From positions 1 through 18,810 of the forward strand of contig CAYYOS010000034.1 in assembly GCA_964473355.1 (NCBI GenBank): a stretch of DNA of 18,810 bases, in the 5' to 3' direction. The stretch comes from CAYYOS01 sp964473355. Its GTDB lineage: Bacteria > Pseudomonadota > Gammaproteobacteria > Burkholderiales > REEB80. The notes under the pieces were generated by a model that searched no databases, was not told the DNA's origin, and saw nothing but the letters and a program-made list of their open reading frames with translations. The position numbers were made by a program, and so were the translations under genes. Below, piece after piece: positions 6,294-14,538 of the stretch; position 1 is the stretch's first letter; each line of letters opens with the position of its first letter.

Positions 6294-6705
6294 ACCAGCT
6301 GCCGCCGCTACCCTGGTACCACCAACCCGGTGCAGCCTTCTCCACCCAGCGTTGGGCGAAGGTTTTGCGCACATCGTTTTCCCATTCCGGATGTGCATTG
6401 GCCTTGGCTATTTCTTGATAAAGCGCCTGCCTATCCGCGTTCTCTGCAGCCACTTTCGCGTTAACCGACTGCCGTTCTGCCAAGGGCACGGCATTGGCGT
6501 CCCGCACCGCAATAAGTCCGTCTCGGGTTAATCCCACCGCGCCGTTATTGTAGTACTCCACTAACTGGCCATGGCGCTGTTGCATACTTGCTTTAAGGCT
6601 GGCAATGGCCGGCGTATTGATTTCTAAATCCGCTGCGGCCAGAGCCGTATTAAAAGCAAAGCTTAAAACCAGCCATAACCAAATTATGATATGTCGCGAT
6701 TGCAT
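6283..6705 (-). CDS. ydbL: YdbL family (DUF1318) periplasmic protein
   Basis: The product has 140 residues with a typical Sec signal peptide: hydrophobic IIIWLWLVLSFAFNTALA, cleavage predicted after residue 23. The mature part contains the DUF1318 features LKASMQQRHGQLVEYYNNG, GLTRDGLIAVRDANAVPLAERQ and VNAKVAAENADRQALYQEIAKAN. In E. coli YdbL works with YdbH and YnbE, and is thought to act as a periplasmic helper for the YdbH-YnbE bridge that moves phospholipids to the outer membrane. A binding site AGGAG lies 5 nt before the ATG. It is the last gene of the long minus-strand run, 29 bp after ynbE, and no terminator with a T-run follows on its strand. Confidence 0.88.
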   Translation of the reverse strand: MQSRHIIIWLWLVLSFAFNTALAAADLEINTPAIASLKASMQQRHGQLVEYYNNGAVGLTRDGLIAVRDANAVPLAERQSVNAKVAAENADRQALYQEIAKANAHPEWENDVRKTFAQRWVEKAAPGWWYQGSGGSWSKK

Positions 6706-6734
6706 AATGGCTCCTGCCTTAAAGGCATCAATAG

Positions 6735-6926
6735 TTAACGGGTAGGTTGTGGTGTCGCGGGTGCGGGCGACACCTTAGATTTATCACTTTTCGAGTTTTT
6801 CAATTGCCACACCTCGTCGATAATTTTATCTGCAGCGCGCTCGGCTTCGGCTGCGGGAAAATAGATATTTATAGTCACACAACTCGCCAAGGCAAAGATA
6901 GGCAACGACCAAAGCAGCTTCAGCAT
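6735..6926 (-). CDS. ynbE: YnbE-like outer-membrane lipoprotein
   Basis: This is a 63-residue lipoprotein. The lipobox is LASC with the lipidated Cys16, and residue 17 is Val rather than Asp, so sorting to the outer membrane is expected. Directly after the Cys comes VTINIYFPAAEAERAADKII, the hallmark of the YnbE family. The tail is Lys/Pro rich. In E. coli YnbE caps the periplasmic protein YdbH at the outer membrane. The ATG at 6926 is preceded by AAGGA at 6-7 nt and shares one base with the stop of ydbH (TAATG), so translation is coupled; a longer in-frame start at 7007 lies inside ydbH and would spoil the signal peptide. Confidence 0.9.
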   Translation of the reverse strand: MLKLLWSLPIFALASCVTINIYFPAAEAERAADKIIDEVWQLKNSKSDKSKVSPAPATPQPTR

Positions 6927-8932
6927 TATTGTTCCTTTTCTATTGGTTTCATGGGAGCGGCGCTTCCTTTTGTAATTCGTCCCAATCGCGCTACCAGCTC
7001 GGCCCAACCGACTTCCCGATTGTAACCCAATACGGTGATAGCCGGGAGCCCGCCACCTTCGACTATGACAAAGCCCGATCCTTTGGGTTCAATCCCACCC
7101 ATCGTGCAAATGCCATCTTTTAGTTGGCAGGAAAGCGCCAAACGGTTGTAGCCGAACTGCTCGAAAAAACTCAAAAAGCTACGTTGCAAAGCGGCGGCCG
7201 GGCCAGCGCCGCCTAACGCCGAAATATTTTGTACCGCACGCTGACTAATTTTTTTCGAGTAGCGGCCTGGGCTACTTTGCAAGCGGGCATCGAATTTTAG
7301 CGGTTGCCAATTTATTGTTTGCAAATCCTGTATATCTACATCAATGCGGCCCTCCATGGTTCCGAATGAAAACGCCCGAGTGAGCAAAGCGAGATCCAGA
7401 TTACGCATAACCACATCGAGATTGGCAATTGGCACACTACTGAACGGCTTGGCCACAGTAAAATTCTTCACTGTAACCGTGCCATCAAACATACGGGCGG
7501 TGAGATTTTCTTCAACGCTGAGACGGTCGTCGCGATACGTAAGTCGCGGGAACTTACCCGAAAGCTCACCTTGCATAGCAGGCAACCCCAGCAGAGGGGC
7601 CATTTGCTGCATACTGACAGGTGTTAGCTCGCCGCTGACCCCCGCCTGCCATCCTTTTTCCGTTTTCTGTACTTCTAAATCGCTCAGCTTAAGCCCGCCA
7701 TCCAGCAGTGGGATGGTTAGTGTCTTAACCGACAAATTTTCTCCTCGGGTGTGGATCTGCGTAACGATTGGTCCCATATTTAGCTTGAATACGTTCAAGC
7801 TGTCGATGCGCAGGTCACCTTGTTTAACGGTTTGTTTTGACCAAGGCAAGCGCAAATCTATACCCACAAGCCGAAACCGTCGCTCGCCATCTTCTATTGT
7901 CGCGTCGCGCAGCGTTAATTCCGCCGATTCAAGTTGGCCATCGCGATAAGAAACTTCGACATCGGCGCGTCCACGCGGTTTAAGTTTGGCGAGGATAGGT
8001 TGCCTTAAGCTAGGCGCAAGAAAATTAGATTGGAGCGCACCCAGGTCAAGATCGCGGGCGGCGACGCTTAAGGTTTGCCACTTTGCGGCCGGGCGCTGCC
8101 ACACGCCCGAAAATTCCGCCTGGCCGATATCCGACCAATTCATATTCCCATGGGCCACACGGATCACCGAATCGTCCGCACTGCCTCGCGCCTCCACGCG
8201 ATGCCCTGCTTTGGCATACCAGGGCTGCCAGAAGACTTCACCTACGTTCCAGAATGCTACGCCTTGCCATTCCCACGCAGCATTGCGACGCAAGATCTTG
8301 GCGTTAATCGTAGCGCCAATCTTTTGCCCGGCGTGCAAGCCTGTTGCATCGCTGAAGTTAAGTTGTGCAAGACTTACGCTTATTTGCGCCTCTCCAATAT
8401 TTTTTTCGCTACCGTTTGCTTGGAGCGTGCCATTTAGTTGTCCTGAAGAAATTTCCGGGAAGGCTTTGGGTAGCCAAGGGGAGAGTCTCTTGATATCCCC
8501 ATTGCGTATCGTCGCTTGTACCTGAAACGGTTGACCCCAGTTAATCTTCGCCTGCCAATTTTCTTGCGGAGTGGGCACCAAGGTGATATCCAGGCTTTTT
8601 TGCGGGAGACGTGCGGAAAAAATAAAGGGGATGGGGGCGTCTGTTTGCAGAAAACCCTGGGCGCAATGAACGGCCGTGTTTTGGGCGAGAAATTTTTCAC
8701 AAGTAATTTTTGGCGTTGCCCAGTGGCGCGTCCCCACTCGCAGTTTATCAGCGCCCATGGTTAGCCGCGTAAATCCCGGATTACCGAGATCAATATTCAT
8801 CCCCTGCAATTGCCAATTAGGCGCGACCAATTCCTCGGCTGTGACGCTGATCTTAGTAATCGCGCCACATGGTAGCGGCAAGAGCAAAACTAAGCCACAC
8901 AGCCTATAAAGGAAAGACGCCCGTGGATAAAT
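6926..8932 (-). CDS. ydbH: YdbH-like AsmA/TamB-type intermembrane lipid-transport protein
   Basis: This encodes about 668 residues from the start chosen here, shorter than the 879 of E. coli YdbH. An N-terminal hydrophobic segment (LYRLCGLVLLLPLPC) would anchor or export it. The rest is a long series of beta-rich repeats such as LNGTLQANGSEK, FSGVWQRP and GELSGKFPRLTYRDDRLSVE, typical of the elongated lipid grooves of YhdP/TamB/YdbH. The C-terminal region (ALSCQLKDGICTMGG, then GGGLPAITVLGYNREVGWAELVARL) is YdbH-like. The order ydbH-ynbE-ydbL supports the call. The start is uncertain. No ATG occurs between 9037, deep in cysM, and residue 80 of the frame. ATT at 8932 has GAGGAG 6 nt upstream; TTG at 8965 and CTG at 8902 are alternatives. 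Confidence 0.85.
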   Translation of the reverse strand: MYPRASFLYRLCGLVLLLPLPCGAITKISVTAEELVAPNWQLQGMNIDLGNPGFTRLTMGADKLRVGTRHWATPKITCEKFLAQNTAVHCAQGFLQTDAPIPFIFSARLPQKSLDITLVPTPQENWQAKINWGQPFQVQATIRNGDIKRLSPWLPKAFPEISSGQLNGTLQANGSEKNIGEAQISVSLAQLNFSDATGLHAGQKIGATINAKILRRNAAWEWQGVAFWNVGEVFWQPWYAKAGHRVEARGSADDSVIRVAHGNMNWSDIGQAEFSGVWQRPAAKWQTLSVAARDLDLGALQSNFLAPSLRQPILAKLKPRGRADVEVSYRDGQLESAELTLRDATIEDGERRFRLVGIDLRLPWSKQTVKQGDLRIDSLNVFKLNMGPIVTQIHTRGENLSVKTLTIPLLDGGLKLSDLEVQKTEKGWQAGVSGELTPVSMQQMAPLLGLPAMQGELSGKFPRLTYRDDRLSVEENLTARMFDGTVTVKNFTVAKPFSSVPIANLDVVMRNLDLALLTRAFSFGTMEGRIDVDIQDLQTINWQPLKFDARLQSSPGRYSKKISQRAVQNISALGGAGPAAALQRSFLSFFEQFGYNRLALSCQLKDGICTMGGIEPKGSGFVIVEGGGLPAITVLGYNREVGWAELVARLGRITKGSAAPMKPIEKEQ

Positions 8933-9791
8933 ATCGATCTCCTCGATCGCATACGATGGATACAATCGTTGCGTTATTAACCCTTGCAGAGACTTGTAAA
9001 GCGGCGGTGAGCGCCCCCCCGGATGATACACCGGCAAAAATGCCTTCCTCTCTCGCCAGCTTTAAGGTCATCTCTGTCGCTGTGGATTCACTGACCTCTA
9101 TGATTTCATCAACTTGATGGGGTTTGTAGATCTGCGGTAAGTACTCCTCGGGCCATTTTCGTATCCCTGGAATCTGCGAGCCTGCCTCCGGATGCACGCC
9201 AATAATCCGGATACCGGGATTTTTTTCTTTAAAAAAACGCGAGCAGCCCATTATGGTTCCCGTGGTTCCCATACTGCTAACAAAATGCGTGATGCCGCCA
9301 CGGGTATCAGCCCAAATTTCGGGGGCGGTGCCCTCGTAGTGCGCTTGGGGGTTATCGGCATTACTAAACTGATCCAAAATAAAACCTAAGCCCTTATCCC
9401 TCATCGCGCGCGCCGTATCGATTGCTTCTTCCATGGCCCCCTCGCGGCTAGTCAATATGATGTCAGCGCCAAATGCTCGCATAATGCGGCGACGTTCTTC
9501 ACTCATGTGGGCGGGCATAATTAATATCATTTTATATCCGCGAATGGCAGCGGCCATAGCAAGCGCGATACCGGTATTGCCGCTGGTAGCCTCGATTAGC
9601 GTATCACCGGGCTTAATGTCTCCGCGCCGCTCGGCATGTTTAATCATGGAAAGCGCAGCGCGATCTTTAACTGAACCCGCCGGATTATTGCCTTCCAATT
9701 TAACTAAAATTTTATTGGATGTTTTGCCTGGCAATCGCCGGAGCTGAACTAAGGGAGTATTGCCGACAAACACTTCGATGGGGCTATACAT
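8904..9791 (-). CDS. cysM: Cysteine synthase B (O-acetylserine sulfhydrylase B)
   Basis: This 295-residue PLP enzyme makes cysteine from O-acetylserine and sulfide or thiosulfate. The PLP lysine is Lys42 in EGNNPAGSVKDRAAL, the phosphate/substrate loop is TSGNTG (69-74), and GTTGTIMG binds the PLP phosphate. HFVSSMGTTGTI, IRKWPEEYLPQI and the C-terminal CDRGDRYLSTGVF are specific to CysM rather than CysK, which is also longer. The start at 9791 (MYSPIEVFVGNTPLVQL) matches family N termini; an upstream extension to 9884 would run far into the GGDEF gene. GAGGG lies 8 nt before the ATG. It overlaps the end of the GGDEF gene by 8 bp, and ydbH starts near or inside its 3' end. Confidence 0.95.
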   Translation of the reverse strand: MYSPIEVFVGNTPLVQLRRLPGKTSNKILVKLEGNNPAGSVKDRAALSMIKHAERRGDIKPGDTLIEATSGNTGIALAMAAAIRGYKMILIMPAHMSEERRRIMRAFGADIILTSREGAMEEAIDTARAMRDKGLGFILDQFSNADNPQAHYEGTAPEIWADTRGGITHFVSSMGTTGTIMGCSRFFKEKNPGIRIIGVHPEAGSQIPGIRKWPEEYLPQIYKPHQVDEIIEVSESTATEMTLKLAREEGIFAGVSSGGALTAALQVSARVNNATIVSIVCDRGDRYLSTGVFPL

Positions 9792-10755
9792 CCTCAATAC
9801 CCTCGGGATCTTGCAAACTACCTTCCCGATAAAGAAGATCGCACTCGGCCACAACTCCGGCAATGGACACGCAGTTTTTGCCATGATGTTTGCAGTACTT
9901 TACGGCACGTTCTACCCGTTCATAAACTTGATGGCGGTGTTCGCCGGGTTGCGGCATGGCCAGGCCAAAACTTGCGTGTAACGGTGCTACCATAGGCAAA
10001 ATTAGCTGACTTGCAAGCTCCATGCGTAACCGCTCGGCCACTATTAGCGCGCCCATTTCGTTGGTTTCTGGCAGCATAATTGCAAATTCCTTGCCACCAT
10101 AGCGTGCTGCCAAATCCACGCTGCGCAAAGATTGCGAAACCACCGTGCCGACATGCCGCAAAATTTCATCGCCAACTTCGCGTCCGTAGGTGAGATTTAC
10201 TTCCTTAAAATTGTCTACGTCCATGAGAATTAATGCTAAAGGTCGGCGATAGCGCTCCCACTGCTTTAGCTCTTCATCCATTTTTGCGTCAAGTAGCGAT
10301 CGGGTAGCAAGACCAGTTAAGCTATCTAGCGATCTTAAATTCTCAATTTTTAATAATGCATCTTGCAAGTCGCGGGCATGGCTTTCTAACTTAAGCCTCA
10401 GTGTTTCATTTTCGAGTTTTAAGGACTGCGATTCGGTTTCGCGCTCTGCGGTAATGAGAATCTGCTGCCGTTGATAAAGAATTTTTCCGTTAAATCTTGC
10501 AACACCATTCTTTTGCTGAAACTCGATAACGCCCTTATAAACCACGCCATTTTTGTCATTTAATAAACTCAGCAGCGCCGCGAAGGAGGGGCGGTTAATT
10601 TTGCTCGCGACGTTCTCGCCTATGCGTACGCCGATCGTCGTTAGGAATGTCTGGTTAGCTTCAACGACCTCGCCTTGGCGACTTAAAGCCGCTGCCGCGA
10701 CTAAGGAAAAGTCGTTAAGCCAAACCGGTATTAAACAGGAACGCGCCAAGTGCAA
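9784..10755 (-). CDS. PAS-like/GGDEF-domain protein with altered GGKEF active site
   Basis: The product has 323 residues. Residues 15-105 look like a PAS-type sensor (AAAALSRQGEVVEANQTFLT), residues 106-142 form a coiled coil (LKLENETLRLKLESHARDL), and residues 143-300 form a GGDEF domain (DSLTGLATRSLL, LILMDVDNFKEVN, GDEILRHVG). The signature is GGKEF (220-224) instead of GG[D/E]EF: Lys222 replaces an acidic residue needed for metal binding and catalysis in diguanylate cyclases. The inhibitory I-site RSVD (211-214) sits exactly five residues upstream and is intact. The protein may bind c-di-GMP rather than make it. There is no membrane segment. The start is a TTG at 10755 or 10749, with GAGG just upstream; the gene begins 9 or 15 nt after the ComEA-like gene. 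Confidence 0.87.
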   Translation of the reverse strand: MHLARSCLIPVWLNDFSLVAAAALSRQGEVVEANQTFLTTIGVRIGENVASKINRPSFAALLSLLNDKNGVVYKGVIEFQQKNGVARFNGKILYQRQQILITAERETESQSLKLENETLRLKLESHARDLQDALLKIENLRSLDSLTGLATRSLLDAKMDEELKQWERYRRPLALILMDVDNFKEVNLTYGREVGDEILRHVGTVVSQSLRSVDLAARYGGKEFAIMLPETNEMGALIVAERLRMELASQLILPMVAPLHASFGLAMPQPGEHRHQVYERVERAVKYCKHHGKNCVSIAGVVAECDLLYREGSLQDPEGIEDV

Positions 10756-10764
10756 AGTCCTCGA

Positions 10765-11265
10765 TCAGGGACGGCCGACCGTAAGATCATTGCCAAACTT
10801 GTCGATGGACCTCTCGCCGAACCCTTTTACATTATCCAGTTGTGCTTTGTTTTTAAAGGGGCCATTTTTTGTGCGGTAGTCGATTATCGCTTTGGCTTTC
10901 TCTGGACCTATGCCTATCACCGACTCTAGTTCGGCCTGCGAGGCGGTATTGATATCTACCGGCCCACGGGACGCCGCACGAATGTCGCTTAGTGTACGCC
11001 GTGGTTCAGTTTTAGGGGCGCTAACTTTGATATCACTGCGCATGTTTCTTACCGATGTGCTGTCAAAGCCACGCACTCGCTCCAGTTCTTGAATATTTTT
11101 AAACGGCCCATTTTTAGTACGGTAGTCTATGATGGCCTTGGCTTTTACCGGACCTATGCCCCGCACTGCTTCCAATTCAGCTTGAGATGCTGTGTTTAAA
11201 TTAATATCCGCTGCAAGCACTAATCCCGAATAGAATATTGCGATCAATAAAAAGATTTGCTTCAT
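10765..11265 (-). CDS. ComEA-like secreted protein with two helix-hairpin-helix domains
   Basis: The protein has 166 residues, with a signal peptide (MKQIFLLIAIFYSGLVLA) and two tandem ComEA-type HhH units at about residues 20-81 and 103-163. Each reads NTASQAELE-x-V-x-GIGP-x-KAKAIIDYRTKNGPFKN. HhH domains bind DNA backbone without sequence preference; ComEA proteins hold incoming DNA in the periplasm during natural transformation. Most proteobacterial ComEA proteins I know have a single unit near 90-110 residues, so the duplication is unusual. A linker rich in charged residues (residues 82-102) joins them. It overlaps hldD by 4 bp (ATGA) and precedes the GGDEF gene. Competence use is inferred; no other com gene is in the window. 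Confidence 0.88.
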   Translation of the reverse strand: MKQIFLLIAIFYSGLVLAADINLNTASQAELEAVRGIGPVKAKAIIDYRTKNGPFKNIQELERVRGFDSTSVRNMRSDIKVSAPKTEPRRTLSDIRAASRGPVDINTASQAELESVIGIGPEKAKAIIDYRTKNGPFKNKAQLDNVKGFGERSIDKFGNDLTVGRP

Positions 11266-12272
11266 GTCTGCCGCCTTTCCGAAGTAAGTAAGAGATGTTG
11301 AACATAGCGCGTCACGCCGGTCCCGACGTCTAAAAATTGTTCCTGATAACCTGCCGCGCGTAACGCGCCGATATCCGCCTGGGTGTAACTTTGATATTTG
11401 CCGACCAATTCTTGCGGAAAGGGAATGTAACGAATGAATTGCTTATCTTGAAGTTCCGCTAAGCTTAGGGCAGGGGCGCCCCCAGCTTGCCGGCAAGCAT
11501 TGATCGTGGCCAAAGCCACAGCGTTAAAGCTTTCGGCGGCGCCGGTGCCCAAGTTAAATATTCCAGAAATTTCCGGGTGGTCCAATAAGTATAAGTTAAC
11601 TTTAACGACATCCTCAACTGAAACAAAATCCCGACGCTGCATGCCGTCTGCGTATCCGCCGCTGCCGGAAAATAATTGCACATAGCCCTGGGTCATATAT
11701 TGATTAAAGAATTGTGAAGCGACGGACGCCATGCGGCCTTTGTGATTTTCATGTGGCCCATAGACGTTAAAGTAGCGGAAACCCGCAATCTGGCTATGCC
11801 GCTCCGCCAAACACCGCCTCACGTACTGATCGAACAAAAATTTGGAGTATCCGTAGACATTCAAAGGCGATTCATGCTCACGCACTTCTTTAAACACGCT
11901 GCCGCTACCATAAACACTGGCAGACGAGGCGTACAAAAAAGGAATGTCCTCGGCTTGACAATGTTCAAGCAGTTGCATGGAATAACGATAATTGTTATCC
12001 ATCATATACCGCCCGTCGGTCTCCATCGTGTCAGAGCAGGCACCTTGGTGAAAAATGGCGGTGATCTGTCCATCCAGTTCGCCTTGCGCAAGGTAGTCGC
12101 GAAATACTGTTTTATCTAGATAATCGCTAATCTCGCTGTCGACTAAATTTTTAAATTTGTCCGCCTGACTTAGGTTGTCGACAGCCAAAATATTAGTGTG
12201 CCCGCGCTGGTTTAGGGCTTTTACAATATTTGATCCGATGAACCCGGCGGCGCCGGTGACCACATAAAACAT
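11262..12272 (-). CDS. hldD: ADP-L-glycero-D-manno-heptose 6-epimerase
   Basis: This 336-residue short-chain dehydrogenase-type epimerase performs the last step of ADP-heptose synthesis for the LPS inner core. The NADP-binding motif is GAAGFIGSN (7-15). The catalytic pair Tyr140 and Lys144 lies in YGYSK, at the same positions as in E. coli HldD (RfaD). Other family features are DNLSQADKF, FHQGACSDTMETDG and FRYFNVYGPHENHKGRMASV. The ATG shares one base with the hldE1 stop codon (TAATG), and the 3' end overlaps the ComEA-like gene by 4 bp. This is a standard gene of its kind, with no defect seen. Confidence 0.97.
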   Translation of the reverse strand: MFYVVTGAAGFIGSNIVKALNQRGHTNILAVDNLSQADKFKNLVDSEISDYLDKTVFRDYLAQGELDGQITAIFHQGACSDTMETDGRYMMDNNYRYSMQLLEHCQAEDIPFLYASSASVYGSGSVFKEVREHESPLNVYGYSKFLFDQYVRRCLAERHSQIAGFRYFNVYGPHENHKGRMASVASQFFNQYMTQGYVQLFSGSGGYADGMQRRDFVSVEDVVKVNLYLLDHPEISGIFNLGTGAAESFNAVALATINACRQAGGAPALSLAELQDKQFIRYIPFPQELVGKYQSYTQADIGALRAAGYQEQFLDVGTGVTRYVQHLLLTSERRQT

Positions 12273-13213
12273 TACATTTCCTCTAAATTTTCAAACAGTT
12301 CTTTAGGCGTGACGACCGCCGCGCCCAGCTTGCCGACCACAATGCCAGCGGCATGATTCGCCATATGCATAGCCTGACCCATTTCCATACCGGAAGCCAG
12401 CATTACCCCCAAGGTTGCAATCACCGTATCGCCTGCGCCACTTACATCATATACTTCACGCGCGCGGGTAGGTTCATGGCGCACTGAGTTCTCGCGATAT
12501 AAACTCATGCCTTGTTCACTCCGCGTGATCAATAGGGCCTGCAAATTCAGCGAGCTCCGAAGCTGCTGGGCCTTCTCGGTTAATTCGGTCTCCGTTTTCC
12601 AACCCCCCGCGACTTCCTTAAATTCCGCGCGGTTGGGTGTGATTAGGGTCGCGCCGCGGTATCGGGAATAGTCCTCACCTTTGGGGTCAACCAACACCAG
12701 CTTTCCCTTATGATTCGCTAGCGCGATCATTTTTTCAATGTGCGTCAATCCGCCTTTGCCGTAGTCAGATAAAATCACTACATTCACGGTGTCTAATAAA
12801 CGCTCTACATCGACTAGGGCAGCCGTTAGAATTTCGTGGCTGGGTGGCGTGTCAAAATCAATACGCAGTAATTGTTGTTGACGCCCTATGACTCTGAGCT
12901 TAATGGTCGTCGCAATACTGGCGTCGCGATGAATAACACTCTTGACTTTATCATCATGCAACAATGTCAGAATTTTATCGCCCGCATCGTCGTTGCCAAT
13001 GACCGACACTAGCGTCGCCTGGGCGCCTAAAGCTGCAATATTGCGAGCCACATTAGCGGCGCCACCGGGGCGCTCTTCTATGGTTTTTACTTGCACAACG
13101 GGAACGGGCGCCTCGGGAGAGATGCGGCTTACCTCGCCAAACCAATACTTATCTAACATAACATCACCAACCACGAGAATGCGCGCGGAAGCCAGTATGG
13201 AGTTTTCTAACAT
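12272..13213 (-). CDS. hldE1: D-glycero-beta-D-manno-heptose-7-phosphate kinase (HldE domain 1)
   Basis: This is a 313-residue PfkB-type sugar kinase that phosphorylates heptose-7-phosphate at C1. It has the early GGAANVARN motif (50-58), the middle LSDYGKGGL and VDPKGEDYSRYRGATLITPN segments typical of RfaE, and the anion hole and base in DVSGAGDT with Asp262. The adenylyltransferase domain fused to it in E. coli HldE is absent, as in many betaproteobacteria where rfaE2 is a separate gene. I chose the ATG at 13213, preceded by AGGAAGAAAGGG, over one at 13246 that adds 11 basic residues inside ugd. It overlaps the ugd end by 7 bp and hldD by 1 bp. Confidence 0.95.
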   Translation of the reverse strand: MLENSILASARILVVGDVMLDKYWFGEVSRISPEAPVPVVQVKTIEERPGGAANVARNIAALGAQATLVSVIGNDDAGDKILTLLHDDKVKSVIHRDASIATTIKLRVIGRQQQLLRIDFDTPPSHEILTAALVDVERLLDTVNVVILSDYGKGGLTHIEKMIALANHKGKLVLVDPKGEDYSRYRGATLITPNRAEFKEVAGGWKTETELTEKAQQLRSSLNLQALLITRSEQGMSLYRENSVRHEPTRAREVYDVSGAGDTVIATLGVMLASGMEMGQAMHMANHAAGIVVGKLGAAVVTPKELFENLEEM

Positions 13214-14538
13214 GCGCCCTTTCTTCCTATCGCATAGTATTCCCAACCTTGCTGCGCAAGAAGGGCAGGGACGTATAAATTGCGGCCATCAATAATCACG
13301 GGGTTTTTTAAAAGCGCTTTCATTTCTAGAAAATCTGGGCTGCGAAATTCGCGCCACTCGGTAACAATGACTAAGGCTTCTGCATTTTCCAGCGCGCCCA
13401 TGGGGCTGTCGACCACGCTGAATCGCCGCTCGTGCTGATAGAGGCGCCGCGCTTCTTTAAACGCTACCGGGTCGTAAGCACTTAGGGTTGCGCCTTTTTC
13501 CAGTAAGCCCTCGATGATGGCTCGGCTGGGCGCCTCGCGCATATCGTCCGTATCGGGCTTAAACGCTAAACCCCATAGGGCGAAATGCTTACCTTGTAAA
13601 TCATTCCCAAAGCGCTTGCTGACTTTTTCTAAAACACGCTGTTTCTGCGCGCTATTGACGGCCTTAACCGCGCTTAAGATTTTTAAACCCATACCCACCT
13701 CGGCAGCGGTATTTTGTAGGGCGTTAACGTCTTTTGGCAGGCAAGATCCCCCATATCCGCAACCCGGATATAAAAAATGATAGCCTATGCGCGGATCAGC
13801 GCCGATACCCCGGCGAACTTCTTCGATATCAGCACCCAACCGCTCGGCGAGATTAGCCAGCTCATTCATAAAAGAAATACGGGTGGCCAACATGGCATTG
13901 GCGGCATATTTGGTGAGCTCGGCGGAATGAATATCCATGGTGATAATACGCTCGTGATTGCGTTGAAATGGGGCGTAGAGTGTCCGCATTAGTTGCAATG
14001 CGCGCTCGTCATCGCTGCCGATAATCACCCTGTCAGGGCGCATAAAGTCCTCCACCGCGGCCCCTTCCTTTAAAAACTCAGGATTGGAAACCACGCTAAA
14101 TGGAATCTCTATATGGCGACTTTCTAGCGCTGCTTGTATGGCCGCCCTTACCTTATCCGCTGTACCCACGGGCACGGTCGATTTGTTTACGATTACTCGA
14201 TAATCATTCATGCGCTCGCCAATATTACGAGCTGCAGCGAGCACGTATTGCAGATCCGCGGAGCCATCCTCATCGCTGGGCGTACCCACGGCGATTAATT
14301 GCAGCAGACCATGATTGACGCCCAGGGTCAAATCGGTACTAAAGGCTAGCCGGCCGGCAGCGCTATTTCTAACGATTAATTCTTCTAGCCCCGCCTCATG
14401 TATGGGAATGCCGCCACGTTGCAACAGGGCTATTTTTTCGTGATTGACGTCTACGCATAACACGTCATTACCGACCTCAGCGAGGCACGCGCCGGTGACC
14501 AAGCCCACGTATCCCTTGACAATAACAGTAATTTTCAT
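13207..14538 (-). CDS. ugd: UDP-glucose 6-dehydrogenase
   Basis: The 443-residue enzyme oxidises UDP-glucose to UDP-glucuronate with two NAD+, for capsule, exopolysaccharide or lipid A sugars. The catalytic Cys266 is in CGYGGSCLPKD, Lys210 in AELTKYAANAMLATRISFMNE, and NPEFLKEG is at 152-159. The sequence VGTPSDEDGSADLQYV and the C-terminal GLAFKPDTDDMREAPS are standard. The odd point is the N-terminal NAD motif: it reads VIVKGYVGLV where relatives read VIGSGYVGLV, so the first glycine of GxGxxG is Val7. Cys260 is also unusual, since relatives commonly have Val in PGVGYGGSC. It overlaps pyrF and hldE1 by 4 and 7 bp. Confidence 0.94.
   Translation of the reverse strand: MKITVIVKGYVGLVTGACLAEVGNDVLCVDVNHEKIALLQRGGIPIHEAGLEELIVRNSAAGRLAFSTDLTLGVNHGLLQLIAVGTPSDEDGSADLQYVLAAARNIGERMNDYRVIVNKSTVPVGTADKVRAAIQAALESRHIEIPFSVVSNPEFLKEGAAVEDFMRPDRVIIGSDDERALQLMRTLYAPFQRNHERIITMDIHSAELTKYAANAMLATRISFMNELANLAERLGADIEEVRRGIGADPRIGYHFLYPGCGYGGSCLPKDVNALQNTAAEVGMGLKILSAVKAVNSAQKQRVLEKVSKRFGNDLQGKHFALWGLAFKPDTDDMREAPSRAIIEGLLEKGATLSAYDPVAFKEARRLYQHERRFSVVDSPMGALENAEALVIVTEWREFRSPDFLEMKALLKNPVIIDGRNLYVPALLAQQGWEYYAIGRKGAC

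Noticed and set aside
7344..8525. Two long plus-strand frames opposite ydbH (201 and 179 codons).
   Set aside because: They are antisense shadows of ydbH; the products are Ser/Arg/Pro-rich without recognisable domains, while the minus-strand frame has clear family features and coupled neighbours.
10765..11265. A full natural-competence cluster.
   Set aside because: Only the ComEA-like gene is present; its neighbours are LPS and signalling genes, so no competence system can be claimed from this window.
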